DNA from: an uncultured Methanolobus sp.
GTDB lineage: Archaea; Halobacteriota; Methanosarcinia; Methanosarcinales; Methanosarcinaceae
Direction: 5' to 3'
Assembly (NCBI RefSeq): GCF_963665675.1
Contig: NZ_OY762426.1
Location: forward strand, 1,612,001-1,676,000
Length of the DNA stretch: 64,000 nt
In this document: piece after piece, positions 32,786 through 42,015 of the stretch
How the letters are laid out: every line of letters begins with the position of its first letter
Numbering within the stretch: position 1 is the stretch's first letter
Program-made: the position numbers and the translations under genes
The notes under the pieces: generated by a model
Database searches by the model: none
Seen by the model: the letters and a program-made list of their open reading frames with translations, nothing else
What the model was told of the DNA's origin: nothing

Positions 32786-35644
32786 ATGAGTGAACTTCCA
32801 TGGGAGAATAAAAAGGTAGCAGAGGTTATGTCTTCGGTCGAAGAAGAGGAATCATCAGCAAAGTCAAGTGCGTCCGGAGATCAAAAAAGTCCCACGCCAC
32901 CGATTCCCGATATACTGGCAAATGCTTTTGCCGATACACCAATGGAAGAGGCAAAAATTGAGATATCTGAAGACGACTCCGTTCAGACAGATGCAGGAGC
33001 ACCGCAAACGGCTGTTCCTTCATTTGGTAATCTGCCGGACCTTTCAGCATTAAGTGGTACTCCTCCCAATGCCCCTCCTGCAGAGGAAAAAGAAGCTCCT
33101 CTGGAAATACCACCATTTATGAATCCTCCATCAGTCGCAAATGAGTCTGATATCGCTGATTCTCCTGTCCCATTCACACAAATCGGTGAGGGTGGAATAA
33201 CTCCTCCTTCGGATCCATCTTCCTTGTCATCTCCTTCCAATATAGAAGAATCTCCTAAAAAAAGATCCCCTCCTCCCTTATTTGAACCCTTTATCCATCC
33301 CGGTGATGAACCATCAGAGCCCTCTTTACCTGAACTGGCAGGACCGACTCTGCCTTTTACGCCTGAAAACGATCAGTTACCTTTTGATGCACAGGCAGAG
33401 ACACAACCAGCACCAACACCTGATCCCTTTACGGTCCCCGATGGCTCAGAGGAACCCAATCCTTCTGTAACATCTCCGGTTACCGCCCCTCCATCAGACC
33501 CTTTTGCTTCTGCTGGTAATTCAGTAGAATTCAATCCATTTGAATCGTCTCTCGAAACTGCCCATCCATCAGATTCTCCTGTTTCCAGTGGCAATCCAGT
33601 AGAATCGAATCCTTTTGCACCATCTTCCGATGTTGCTCCTTCAACTGATCCTTTTGCTTCTCCTGATAATGTTCCTCTAGCAGATCCCTTTGCATCTGCT
33701 GGTGTTTCTGTGGAATCCAATCCTTTTGCTGCAACTCCGAATGCTGTCCAGCCTGAAAATCCGTTTGGCGCCCCTATCTCAACAGAAGCAGGTTCTTCGA
33801 ACAGGGAAAAACACGCACTAAAAAATACGGTAAAATTGCCCATTGATGTGGGGTCATTTAAGAAAAACCTTGAAGGCATATCTGGCATCACAAAAGATTT
33901 CCTTAGAAATCTTACGAAAGGAAAAAGTCTTATTGAGAGAATGGAGGACATGAGGGAAGAAGTTGACATTGCCGGGTCTGCAGGAATCAATGTCGAATCA
34001 AAACCAGAGCTTACACCGGATACTTCTCCGTTTGGTGATAATCCGTTTGAAGCACCGGAGAATAATGGAAATCCTGATTCATTCTCTTCTCCTTTTGATG
34101 AGTACAATCCGGTTATTGAGGAAAATGTCAATGAATCTGTGAATCCTTTCATGGAAAATGAAGATGCCGGAACAATCGGGGATATACGTCAGTTCACTCC
34201 TATAGAGAACCCGGTTATGGAAATGAAAGAAGAATACCTTCTTGATAATGATGCTTTTGACAATAACAATGAAAGTGATATAGTATTACCCGGTAGTGAT
34301 GAGTTAACTGCGGAAGCAGCAGTTCCTTCCACAAATACAGAGATTTCTGCAAATGAAATATTTGAAAATGAAACCGTACCTGATGCCGCTACAATGGCTG
34401 CTTCACCAGGCCACATGTCTGAATCAGACAAGTCTGGTCTTCAGGATCGGGATTCTTTCCCTGAATTTACAGAGCCTGCTGTTGCAGATATGATTCCACA
34501 CGCGATTTCAGATGATTCTGAAAGTGCAACTATTCATGCTCCTTCTTCTTCGACATCAGGTGTGGAACTTTCTAAACAGGTGCTTTCCAGGGAACTAAAA
34601 GACATAAAGACCACTACTGACAATAAGTTTGAAAATCTGGAAAATGAAATGGGAGGACTGAAAGAGAGTCTCAGCGATATGAGCCTTCAATTTTCCTCAA
34701 TTCATGCCGAAGTTGGAGAGTTTTCAAATAAGATATCAGGGATTACTGAATCTGTAGCTTCTACTGCTGCTTCAGGTGAAAATGTTCTGTCCCAGAACAA
34801 TGCCCGCTTTGATTCAGTTGATTCCAAGGTCTCACAGGTTGAAAACAAAGTTTCTGAATTCGCATCTTCTATCGCTGCTTTGCAGGCAGATAACACTTCC
34901 ATGAAGTCTGGCCTGTCACAGATCGAAGAAAGCATTTCCGAGCTGGTTGAATCTTACACTGCTCTTCTGGCTCAGTTGCATGAATCATTGCAGGAAAATG
35001 AGTCAAAATTTGCTATCCTGACTGAAGTATCATCTAAGATCGATGCTTTTGGTCCGAGGGTTGAGTTTATTGAGAAAACTCAGGAAGAATCAAAATCGAC
35101 TTCAAAAGAGTTTTCCCGTTCAATGTCATCCATGGTTGATAATCTGGGGAAGGTATCTTCAGAGTTCCAGGAATTCAGACAGGAATCCGGGCAGAAAAAC
35201 ACTGCGGTACTGGAAAAGATGGATTCCCTAACTGAATATGTGGAAAGTGAATTGAAAAAACTTGGCGCGAGAAGTTACAAGGGATTCGGGCAGAATGTAC
35301 ATCTTTCTAATATTGTGAAAAATTCCAGTAATATGAAGCTTTGTATGGAATGGCTTGAGTTTTTGATGGGACTAGTGGGTCGCAACAATCTTCCGGATAT
35401 ATTATCCTATTATGAAGAGCTTGGCTGGATTACCGAAAAAGTGAGGATGGAACTTCTTCATTATGCTGAAGGTATTGATTTCTATATGGAAAAACCTGAC
35501 TGGAAACTCACTCCGGATGACCATGTCAAATCCATATGGTTTATCGAAAGTCTTGCAGGTATGAAGGTTGACAAGAACAGGTTGTCTGTTATAGAAAGGG
35601 ATATTGAGAAAGTCAAAAAAGGTTCGGAAATATACGGGATATGA
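32786..35644 (+). CDS. Orphan archaellum FlaD/E-domain protein with long disordered N-terminus
   Basis: A 952-residue protein. The first ~590 residues are Pro/Ser/Glu-rich and lack predicted folds, including repeats built on NPF and DPFAS at ~235-335 (VESNPFA, TDPFASP, ADPFASA, PENPFGA). A long coiled coil follows (~590-815) and the C-terminal ~115 residues are the FlaD/FlaE domain (MKLCMEWLEFLMGLVGRNNLPDILSYYEELGWI; DDHVKSIWFIESLAGM). FlaD/E proteins belong to the archaellum switch complex linking it to chemotaxis, but no arl or che gene is nearby. ATG 32786 is preferred over TTG 32777. Confidence 0.82.
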   Translation: MSELPWENKKVAEVMSSVEEEESSAKSSASGDQKSPTPPIPDILANAFADTPMEEAKIEISEDDSVQTDAGAPQTAVPSFGNLPDLSALSGTPPNAPPAEEKEAPLEIPPFMNPPSVANESDIADSPVPFTQIGEGGITPPSDPSSLSSPSNIEESPKKRSPPPLFEPFIHPGDEPSEPSLPELAGPTLPFTPENDQLPFDAQAETQPAPTPDPFTVPDGSEEPNPSVTSPVTAPPSDPFASAGNSVEFNPFESSLETAHPSDSPVSSGNPVESNPFAPSSDVAPSTDPFASPDNVPLADPFASAGVSVESNPFAATPNAVQPENPFGAPISTEAGSSNREKHALKNTVKLPIDVGSFKKNLEGISGITKDFLRNLTKGKSLIERMEDMREEVDIAGSAGINVESKPELTPDTSPFGDNPFEAPENNGNPDSFSSPFDEYNPVIEENVNESVNPFMENEDAGTIGDIRQFTPIENPVMEMKEEYLLDNDAFDNNNESDIVLPGSDELTAEAAVPSTNTEISANEIFENETVPDAATMAASPGHMSESDKSGLQDRDSFPEFTEPAVADMIPHAISDDSESATIHAPSSSTSGVELSKQVLSRELKDIKTTTDNKFENLENEMGGLKESLSDMSLQFSSIHAEVGEFSNKISGITESVASTAASGENVLSQNNARFDSVDSKVSQVENKVSEFASSIAALQADNTSMKSGLSQIEESISELVESYTALLAQLHESLQENESKFAILTEVSSKIDAFGPRVEFIEKTQEESKSTSKEFSRSMSSMVDNLGKVSSEFQEFRQESGQKNTAVLEKMDSLTEYVESELKKLGARSYKGFGQNVHLSNIVKNSSNMKLCMEWLEFLMGLVGRNNLPDILSYYEELGWITEKVRMELLHYAEGIDFYMEKPDWKLTPDDHVKSIWFIESLAGMKVDKNRLSVIERDIEKVKKGSEIYGI

Positions 35645-35918
35645 TTTATTTCTCGTTAGTTCATATGGAGGATGTCAATTTTGTTGGGGTTGAGCAATTA
35701 CCAATTACATAATACAAATGAATGAATTGGTTTGATAATTTGAAAACGCGATCATAAGAATGTACAATTAGTCAGTATTATGATTTATGGGAAAATGGCA
35801 TCCAAGAAGAATTGCCCTAACACCAACGTTTTTGACAGCCCCTTCATATGCTAATGTTGATATAGTATTATTGACGACTATATAAATATGGAAGAGGTTA
35901 GTAATTCACTTCGGTCGG

Positions 35919-36245
35919 ATGAAATGTATTGCACTAGTTGGTGGCAAACCTGTTAAAAAAGCAGCTGAAATATGTCCGCATTGTGGTGTGAGATTAAAGG
36001 CTAATCCGCAGCAATTGAAAAACCCTGGTCTGGCTGCAATTGCATCGTTTTTCTTTTCAGGACTTGGCCAGATATACAATGGTGAGATTGGAAAAGGGTT
36101 AATTTTTATTTTAATCCAGTTCATTAATGTTGGTCTGATGCTTATTTTGCTGGGATTTCTGACTTATCCTGTTGTCTGGATTTACGGGATATATGACGCT
36201 TACACTACAGCAGAAAAGATCAATGCAGAAATGAATGTCAATTGA
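35919..36245 (+). pseudogene. Zinc-ribbon/TM2-domain membrane protein, N-terminus apparently frameshifted
   Basis: The open frame encodes an ICPHCGVRLK half zinc ribbon followed by two hydrophobic segments of the TM2 type (GLAAIASFFFSGLGQIYNGEIGKG). The expected first half ribbon is missing in this frame, but the ATG at 35924 reads MYCTS in another frame and, if one G of the GG at 35940-35941 is removed, continues as MYCTSCGKPVKKAAEICPHC into the main frame. So either a one-base insertion has damaged the gene or the sequence has an error; alternatively translation begins at 35919 with an altered N-terminus. A TATA box (ACTATATAAATATG, 35877-35890) lies ~35 bp upstream. Confidence 0.65.
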
Positions 36246-36381
36246 ATAATTTTGTCTGGACAAAGATTCAATCATAAAAACTAATAATGGAAGTGTTCGC
36301 AGACTTAGTTGCCTGCATTCACTTCATTTTCAAGACTTCTGTGTCTTTAATATTCTATTTTTTCATCAGCAGAAACTAATC

Positions 36382-36714
36382 TTAGAATGAACTTTCCAGT
36401 TTATCTGCATACTCTGCTATCATTGGCAATCTGTACATTTCTCCACTGAAAGCTTTAAACATTAAGATTAGCCAGAGAATAAGTGCAACAATTGATAAAA
36501 TATATCCTATTAACCCGCCAAGAAATGGTATGAAACCTAAAACGATGTTCACTATGAATATGGCCCCAAATAATACTGTGGACTGTGCTGCATGGAAGCG
36601 CACAAATTTATTTTCTTTTTCAATAACTAATAATACTATGCCTGTAATAAATCCAAAAACATAGGCTATTAATCCGGCTATGTTTTCACTTACTCCTAAG
36701 TTAGTTTCACTCAT
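36382..36714 (-). CDS. DUF4870-type small membrane protein
   Basis: A 110-residue protein with three to four hydrophobic helices and the family pattern NIAGLIAYVFGFITGIVLLVIEKENKFVRFHAAQS followed by FIPFLGGLIGYILSIVALILWLILM. Widespread in archaea and bacteria; function unknown. GGAGATTTATTATG gives a Shine-Dalgarno (minus strand). It lies between the TM2 gene and the pilin gene, all small membrane proteins. Confidence 0.82.
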   Translation of the reverse strand: MSETNLGVSENIAGLIAYVFGFITGIVLLVIEKENKFVRFHAAQSTVLFGAIFIVNIVLGFIPFLGGLIGYILSIVALILWLILMFKAFSGEMYRLPMIAEYADKLESSF

Positions 36715-36933
36715 AATAAATCTCCATAAATGTATATTTTTTTGTAAGTGGTTTACTGATTGTTAAAACTCATCAGGAATTTCTTCTTTCGGACTCATAA
36801 TCGATATGTGCCACCTACTATAAATATTAACAAACTACATCTGATCTGTAATACATATAAATCTATCTATTTGATCAGTTTTTGAAAAAAGAAAAAGGGT
36901 GACGCAAAGTGCGTCATTAGTTATTTATTGTGT

Positions 36934-37431
36934 TTAGAACCTGACGTCCATATTGCCAATCATTTGCTGACTTGCGACATCAATGATTTTAACATTGACT
37001 GTTTCGCCTGATGTAGCGATGTCCGCATCAATGTTGGTTACGCTGCTGTTCCCAAGGTACACGGTGTCACTGCTATTGTCATAATATATGTACCTAGTTT
37101 CTCCAGCATCAAATCCGGCAGCATCCCCTGTGATCTCATATGTTACACTTCCTTCTGTAGTTGTATTTCCAGAAATAGTTACAAGTGTGTTTGCGGAAGT
37201 AAACATTATTTGGTCACCACCCTGATGTTCAAGTTTTATCGCCGAATTACTACTCATCTCAGAAGCGGTAGCTCTCAAACTTGCCTGTGGTGCTGATTCT
37301 GGTGGTCCCATGCCGAATACGAATGCTGCGATAACTGCAGCAAGGATAACAGTGATAGCGACCATCAGGATTACGCCGATGACCGGAGATACTGCATCCT
37401 CTTCCTTAAGGAATTGGTTTGCTTTGCTCAT
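36934..37431 (-). CDS. Archaeal class III type IV pilin
   Basis: A 165-residue secreted pilin-like protein. The N-terminus MSKANQFLKEEDAVSPVIGVILMVAITVILAAVIAAFVF is the archaeal type IV pilin (PF07790-like) domain, with the prepilin peptidase site just before DAVSPVIG and the hydrophobic assembly helix. The mature domain is Ser/Thr-rich and beta-rich with N-glycosylation sequons (GNTT, DNSS, GNSS). GAGAGGAACAAATT precedes the ATG on the minus strand. No pilus assembly ATPase is in the window. It is 26 bp downstream of the DUF5371-like gene. Confidence 0.9.
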   Translation of the reverse strand: MSKANQFLKEEDAVSPVIGVILMVAITVILAAVIAAFVFGMGPPESAPQASLRATASEMSSNSAIKLEHQGGDQIMFTSANTLVTISGNTTTEGSVTYEITGDAAGFDAGETRYIYYDNSSDTVYLGNSSVTNIDADIATSGETVNVKIIDVASQQMIGNMDVRF

Positions 37432-37457
37432 AATTTGTTCCTCTCTTGTTCAGAAAT

Positions 37458-37664
37458 CTATACTTTTTTCTGCTTTTTTTTCTGGACCACTTTTTCAAGT
37501 TTCCTGGTCCACATTTTATCATCGAGGTCAGTGTATTCGCACTCGAGATAATGTTGCACGGCTATACTCAAAGCTTCTTTTGTCGACGACTCATTACATT
37601 TCTTCTTTAAAGCCGCCAGTTCATCTTCCGTGAGTACAGTTTGTGCGTGTACAATTTTAACCAT
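37458..37664 (-). CDS. DUF5371-like small protein, ribbon-helix-helix-like
   Basis: A 68-residue basic protein, MVKIVHAQTVLTEDELAALKKK followed by SSTKEALSIAVQHYLECEY and a lysine-rich tail (VVQKKKQKKV). The arrangement of a short beta-like start and two helices resembles ribbon-helix-helix DNA-binding proteins or antitoxins, and matches my memory of the Methanosarcinales DUF5371 family. GGAGATACA gives the Shine-Dalgarno. It precedes the pilin gene on the same strand and may regulate it (inference). Confidence 0.7.
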   Translation of the reverse strand: MVKIVHAQTVLTEDELAALKKKCNESSTKEALSIAVQHYLECEYTDLDDKMWTRKLEKVVQKKKQKKV

Positions 37665-37822
37665 TGTATCTCCTGATTGTTTGAATCATCTGATGAACTT
37701 AGCCGTTCAAACCATCATCATTATTATCATAATGAAAATTGTATATATACTTTGTTGCCCGTTCAAAAGCGATTTTAAAGCCTATCCGACTTTTACAGTC
37801 CTTATTATATATTTGTGAAAAT

Positions 37823-37841
37823 ATATTCGATTATCGAATAT
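37823..37841. promoter_or_regulatory. Perfect 9-1-9 palindrome, operator candidate
   Basis: ATATTCGAT-T-ATCGAATAT, a perfect inverted repeat with a single central base, in AT-rich intergenic DNA between the leftward pilin/DUF5371 pair and the rightward ACT/PFL pair. The form suits a dimeric HTH regulator. No regulator assigned. Confidence 0.4.
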
Positions 37842-38055
37842 TCTGTTACTGTAATTATCAAATATTTCTCTCACTGACCTTATTAGCTAACTTTTGATTG
37901 CACAAAGCTGGCAAAGCTATCAGAATGTTTTTATTTTTTCTATCCTCTAAAAGGATTCTACCACTGACAAATATACTTTTTCGTTGTTGTCTCATTGAAA
38001 CTTTAGCGAAAGTACTTTCATTGGCAAAATCAAAATAGCATTCCATCTATTATGC

Positions 38056-38081
38056 TACTCTATAGTTATACTCTATAGTTA
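38056..38081 (+). repeat. 13-bp tandem duplication upstream of ACT-domain gene
   Basis: TACTCTATAGTTA occurs twice without a gap (38056-38068, 38069-38081). Each copy holds the palindrome CTATAG. It lies 60-85 bp upstream of the ATG at 38141, directly before an AT-rich TATA-like stretch (TTATTAAATTAATT), a position where an archaeal activator or repressor would bind. Confidence 0.5.
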
Positions 38082-38140
38082 TTAAATTAATTCAGAGTTC
38101 ATCCGAAATCAATTCAAAATTAATAAATGCAGGAATAATC

Positions 38141-38419
38141 ATGTCATCCAGTCGTTTTATAATCACTGTTATTGGTATCGATAAAGTTGGTATTGTTGCG
38201 GGTATCACCCAGACCATGGCTAAGTACAATGTCAATATAGTTGATATTAGCCAGACAATTATGGATGACCTGTTCACCATGATAATGCTGGCGCAGGTTA
38301 CTGAAGATAACTTCGATCTGGCTGCTTTCCAGCAGGCGATGTCTGAAAAAGGCACATCCCTTGGCGTGGAAGTAAAAGTCCAGAACGAAGATGCTTTCAG
38401 TTTCATGCACAGGATCTGA
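38141..38419 (+). CDS. ACT domain protein (UPF0237)
   Basis: A 92-residue single-domain ligand-binding protein: RFIITVIGIDKVGIVAGITQTMAKYNVNIVDISQTIMDDLFTM is the ACT fold start. The family usually accompanies the PFL/DUF711 protein encoded directly downstream, nine bases away, with GAGGTG between as Shine-Dalgarno. Probably senses an amino acid or related small molecule. Confidence 0.93.
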   Translation: MSSSRFIITVIGIDKVGIVAGITQTMAKYNVNIVDISQTIMDDLFTMIMLAQVTEDNFDLAAFQQAMSEKGTSLGVEVKVQNEDAFSFMHRI

Positions 38420-38428
38420 GGTGCTGCT

Positions 38429-39790
38429 ATGCTTGTTCATCCTGAAGAGATCCTTGAAACAATCAAAATGGTGAGTAACGAAAACCTTGACATAAGGACT
38501 GTCACCATGGGTATCAGCCTTCGCGGCTGCAGTCATCCTGATATAGATACTTTCAATGAAAATGTCTATGACCGGATAATGTATTATGCCGAGGATCTCG
38601 TAAAGACCACCAATGAGATTCAGAACCTTTATGGAATTCCAATTATCAATAAACGTATTTCTGTAACTCCTATTGCTATAGTTGCTGAAAGTTGTGATGC
38701 AACCGATCTCACATCTGTTGCCCGTACTCTTGACAGGGCGGCTGAAGACGCTGGTGTTGATTTCATAGGTGGTTTCAGTGCACTGGTCCAGAAAGGTATG
38801 ACTCCCGGTGATCTTAAACTTATAAACTCTATCCCCAGTGCTCTTGCCAGTACCAATAAAGTATGTTCTTCAGTTAATGTGGCAACCACCAGGGCAGGCA
38901 TTAACATGGATGCGGTTGCCCTTATGGGTAAGGTAATCAAAGAAACTGCTGAGATGACAAAGGACAATTCCGGAATAGGCTGTGCGAAACTTGTGGTCTT
39001 TGCAAATGCACCGGAAGATAATCCGTTCATGGCAGGTGCTTTTCATGGTATCGGAGAGGCGGATTGCGTCATAAATGTTGGTGTGAGTGGTCCGGGGGTT
39101 GTCAACTCAGCAGTGCGCTCCCTTGAGGACCCTACATTGGGCGACATTTCCGAGTGTATCAAAAAAACCGCTTTCAAGATTACCAGAATGGGTGAAATGG
39201 TGGGACGTGAAGCTGCCCGCCGGCTCCATGTCCAGTTTGGTGTACTTGACCTCTCTCTTGCTCCGACTCCTGCTGTAGGTGACAGTGTTGCCGCAATTCT
39301 TGAGGCAATGGGTCTGGAAAGTTGTGGCACACACGGCACAACCGCTGCGCTGGCACTTCTGAATGATGCTGTCAAGAAAGGAGGGGCAATGGCATCTTCA
39401 TCAGTTGGTGGCCTTAGCGGCGCTTTCATCCCTGTCAGTGAGGATGAAGGTATGATAAGAGCCGTTCAGAAAGGGTCCCTGACACTGGATAAACTGGAAG
39501 CTATGACAAGCGTGTGTTCTGTTGGTCTTGATATGATAGCAGTGCCGGGAGATACTTCCTCTTCAACTATCTCAGCTATTATTGCTGATGAAATGGCCAT
39601 CGGCATGATTAATAAGAAGACAACTGCTGTCAGGGTAATACCAGCCCCTGGCACAAAGGTAGGGGATATGATAGAGTTTGGAGGTCTTCTTGGAAGTGCA
39701 CCGGTGATGCCGGTACACAATTTCAGTTCTGAGCAGTTCATTTCAAGAGGCGGACGCATTCCTGCGCCGATACAATCGCTTACCAACTGA
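38429..39790 (+). CDS. PFL-family (UPF0210/DUF711) protein
   Basis: A 453-residue protein related in fold to pyruvate formate-lyase but lacking the glycyl-radical chemistry signatures. Conserved segments: [40 protein letters not shown] and [20 protein letters not shown]. Always found with the ACT protein; exact function is unknown. Ends 40 bp before the shikimate kinase-like gene. Confidence 0.92.
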   Translation: MLVHPEEILETIKMVSNENLDIRTVTMGISLRGCSHPDIDTFNENVYDRIMYYAEDLVKTTNEIQNLYGIPIINKRISVTPIAIVAESCDATDLTSVARTLDRAAEDAGVDFIGGFSALVQKGMTPGDLKLINSIPSALASTNKVCSSVNVATTRAGINMDAVALMGKVIKETAEMTKDNSGIGCAKLVVFANAPEDNPFMAGAFHGIGEADCVINVGVSGPGVVNSAVRSLEDPTLGDISECIKKTAFKITRMGEMVGREAARRLHVQFGVLDLSLAPTPAVGDSVAAILEAMGLESCGTHGTTAALALLNDAVKKGGAMASSSVGGLSGAFIPVSEDEGMIRAVQKGSLTLDKLEAMTSVCSVGLDMIAVPGDTSSSTISAIIADEMAIGMINKKTTAVRVIPAPGTKVGDMIEFGGLLGSAPVMPVHNFSSEQFISRGGRIPAPIQSLTN

Positions 39791-39829
39791 TCCTTCATTT
39801 TTGATTTAAAGAGAAAACAGGATGATTAT

Positions 39830-40330
39830 ATGAGAATAACACTCATCGGCATGCCGGGTGCAGGCAAAAGTTCTGCAGGACAGAAACTTGCTTCCCTGTT
39901 TGGTTATGAGTTTATCGACACGGATAAATTAGTTATTGATGACTCAGGAAAGGATTTGCAGGATATAGTTAATGATCTTGGGGACATTGCTTTACTGAAA
40001 GCCGAGGAACAGAGTATTATCAATATGAAACTTGAAGATAATTGTATCATTGCTACCGGTGGAAGTGTCGTCTACTCGGAAAAAGCAATGAATTTCCTGA
40101 AAGAACATTCAGTTATTATCTATCTTGATGTTCCTTTTGGAACAATTGTTTCCCGTCTGTCAAATCTAACAACCCGTGGGGTGGTGGGGCTTAAAGAAAA
40201 AGGTCTGCATGGTCTTTATGAGGAACGAACCGGACTTTACCGGTCTTTTGCCGATTATACAATTGAGGTTAGCAGAAAAGATAAAGTGATTGATGTTGTA
40301 AAAAAAATCAGGCAAAAGGTAATGTTATAA
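39830..40330 (+). CDS. Shikimate kinase-like P-loop kinase (bacterial AroK type)
   Basis: A 166-residue P-loop kinase: Walker A GMPGAGKSSAG, EFIDTDKLV (shikimate-binding Asp region), ATGGSVVYSEKAM (GGG-like motif, here GGS) and R-rich lid VSRLSNLTTRGV. Typical archaea use an unrelated GHMP-type shikimate kinase, so this bacterial-type enzyme is notable. The GGS instead of GGG in the substrate loop leaves room for another small acid substrate. No other aromatic-pathway gene is nearby. Confidence 0.75.
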   Translation: MRITLIGMPGAGKSSAGQKLASLFGYEFIDTDKLVIDDSGKDLQDIVNDLGDIALLKAEEQSIINMKLEDNCIIATGGSVVYSEKAMNFLKEHSVIIYLDVPFGTIVSRLSNLTTRGVVGLKEKGLHGLYEERTGLYRSFADYTIEVSRKDKVIDVVKKIRQKVML

Positions 40331-40364
40331 TCCCTTTTCTGAAATTGTGCGGACAAAAGAGTTA

Positions 40365-41207
40365 TCAATTGTCCTGTGTGTTCCACCATATTTTCACACG
40401 CCTGGAACAGGCATCATAAATGTAGTTTCCGTTTTCTTTTTGAAGAGCCTTTTCCAGATACTGCTCCAGTATTTTCTTTTGTTCATCACTTTCCAATGAA
40501 AAATGGCTTGACAGTTTGTCAACGGCTTCATCAAGAGTCGCATATATTTCAGTTCTTCCAAGAGTGAAAGTTTCCATGTTCGGATGGATTCCCATCTGGT
40601 AAAGCACATTGTAAAGTATGTCGCATTTTGGTGTGGTGCAATACTCAGTTCCATGCAAATCTGGCCATATCTCCGCCGAATGATCGTCCCATGAAGTGTT
40701 TCCTGCAAACCAGTATAGGTAAATATGTCCCGAAGAGACTGAAAGCATGTCCTCAACAGCTTTGCGGATATCCGGCATTCCCAGAGAGAACGAAGCAATT
40801 ATTACATCATAAGGTCCGTCAAGGTCTTTTTCAACGTCAATATCTTCCCATTTTTTCCTGATGATGCTAATGTTATTTCTTCCATAAGCAACCATATTCT
40901 CTTCCAGAACTTCTATCATTCCATTTGAAGGTTCCACGGCAGTAACATGTTTCACCTTTTCTGCAATTGGAATTGCAAGTGTTCCAGGTCCGGCACCAAT
41001 GTCAAGAACCCTGGATTCAGGACTTATGTTCAGGCCACTGATGACGTCCCGTGCTCTTTGCTGGTTGTTTCTCTGTGACATCTCCCAGAATTTCCTTGCA
41101 CTTTCCTTTTCTTCCCATATTGAAGCACATTCTTTCTTGTTTCCGCTTTCAAGATGTCTTTTCATCTGTTCTATCCAGACATTACCCCAGTCCACATCAG
41201 TTAGCAT
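40365..41207 (-). CDS. Class I SAM-dependent methyltransferase
   Basis: A 280-residue methyltransferase with motif I RVLDIGAGPGTLAIPIAE, VTAVEPSNGMIEVL, and GPYDVIIASFSLGM. Start chosen at the ATG complementing 41205-41207 because GGAG lies just upstream; the longer frame would run into the ABC ATPase gene. It follows the metal-chelate ABC operon on the same strand, and similar methyltransferases accompany such transporters in Methanosarcinaceae; substrate unknown. Confidence 0.85.
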   Translation of the reverse strand: MLTDVDWGNVWIEQMKRHLESGNKKECASIWEEKESARKFWEMSQRNNQQRARDVISGLNISPESRVLDIGAGPGTLAIPIAEKVKHVTAVEPSNGMIEVLEENMVAYGRNNISIIRKKWEDIDVEKDLDGPYDVIIASFSLGMPDIRKAVEDMLSVSSGHIYLYWFAGNTSWDDHSAEIWPDLHGTEYCTTPKCDILYNVLYQMGIHPNMETFTLGRTEIYATLDEAVDKLSSHFSLESDEQKKILEQYLEKALQKENGNYIYDACSRRVKIWWNTQDN

Positions 41208-41262
41208 TTTTATTCTCCTTTTGTTTTTGATACGATTTTCCTGTTTTTTGGTTAATCCGGGA

Positions 41263-42015
41263 TTAAACCGGTATAACAACCGAAACATTCTGATAGTTCT
41301 GTATTGTCACAGGAACTCCATAAACTTCCTTTATGATTTCCGGTGTTATATCTTCCATTTTTCCGGCTGCAAAGATTGTACCATTTTTGAGGAACAGGAA
41401 TTTGTCAGAATACCTGAATGCAAGGTTTAAGTCATGCATTGTCATTATTGCTGAAACGTTTTCTTTCCTGACGACTTCCCTTACGGTGTCAAGAATCTCA
41501 AGCTGGTTTTTCAGATCAAGGCTGCTTGTTGGTTCGTCCAGAAGCAGAAGTTTTGGATTTTGTGCGATCGCTCTTGCAATACCTATCTTCTGAAGTTCTC
41601 CACCACTCATCTCATCAATATAACGCAACGCCATTTCATCAAGGTTTAGTTTCTTTATTGTATCTTCCACTATCATTACATCATCAGTTGATATATTCCA
41701 TTTGATATGTGGCATTCTCCCAAGCAGGATCGCATCAAAAGCTGTAAGTCTTGCAGGTTCACATCGCTGCGGGACATAACCAAGTCTTCTTGCAATCTCT
41801 ATCTGTTCCAGTTTGAGGACATCCTCGTCTTCAATGAGAACTGTTCCTCTTTTTGGTTTGAGAATTGCATTCATGCATTTGAGCAGTGTGGTTTTTCCTA
41901 CGCCGTTTGGTCCGAGAATTGAAAGTATTTCATTCCTCTTAAGCTCGAATTTAATATTTTTCAGTACTTCTTTGCTTTTGTACTGAAATTCCACTCCGTC
42001 CACTTCTAAAATCAT
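41263..42015 (-). CDS. Metal-chelate/cobalamin-type ABC transporter ATPase
   Basis: FecE/BtuD-like ATPase of 250 residues: Walker A LGPNGVGKTTLL, Q-loop YVPQRCEPARLTAFD, signature MSGGELQKIGIARA, Walker B LLLLDEPTSSLDL and switch His TMHDLN. Overlaps the permease by four bases (ATGA at 42012-42015), so they are cotranslated. Part of a three-gene importer (ATPase, permease, lipoprotein) for an iron-chelate, corrinoid or similar ligand. Confidence 0.93.
   Translation of the reverse strand: MILEVDGVEFQYKSKEVLKNIKFELKRNEILSILGPNGVGKTTLLKCMNAILKPKRGTVLIEDEDVLKLEQIEIARRLGYVPQRCEPARLTAFDAILLGRMPHIKWNISTDDVMIVEDTIKKLNLDEMALRYIDEMSGGELQKIGIARAIAQNPKLLLLDEPTSSLDLKNQLEILDTVREVVRKENVSAIMTMHDLNLAFRYSDKFLFLKNGTIFAAGKMEDITPEIIKEVYGVPVTIQNYQNVSVVIPV

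Larger units (their letters stand above)
37665..38140. other. Noncoding stretch with repeats and palindromes
   Basis: No convincing ORF. It contains a repeated CCGTTCAAA (near 37702 and 37758), a 19-bp palindrome (37823-37841), and a 13-bp tandem repeat (38056-38081) that precedes the ACT-domain gene. Promoters for the leftward DUF5371/pilin pair and the rightward ACT/PFL pair must lie here. Confidence 0.5.

Noticed and set aside
33490..33790. NPF/DPFAS repeats as eukaryotic-like EH-domain ligands
   Set aside because: NPF is short and expected in such low-complexity sequence; no EH-domain protein seen. Kept only as a descriptive feature.
33373..34152. 259-codon reverse frame in the FlaD/E gene
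   Set aside because: Antisense of the repeat-rich NPF region; apparent repeats are reflections of the coding strand.
37732..37860. Possible CRISPR-like or short repeat array near 37.7-37.9 kb
   Set aside because: Only two CCGTTCAAA copies and no regular spacers; no CRISPR array is present in the window and no cas gene.
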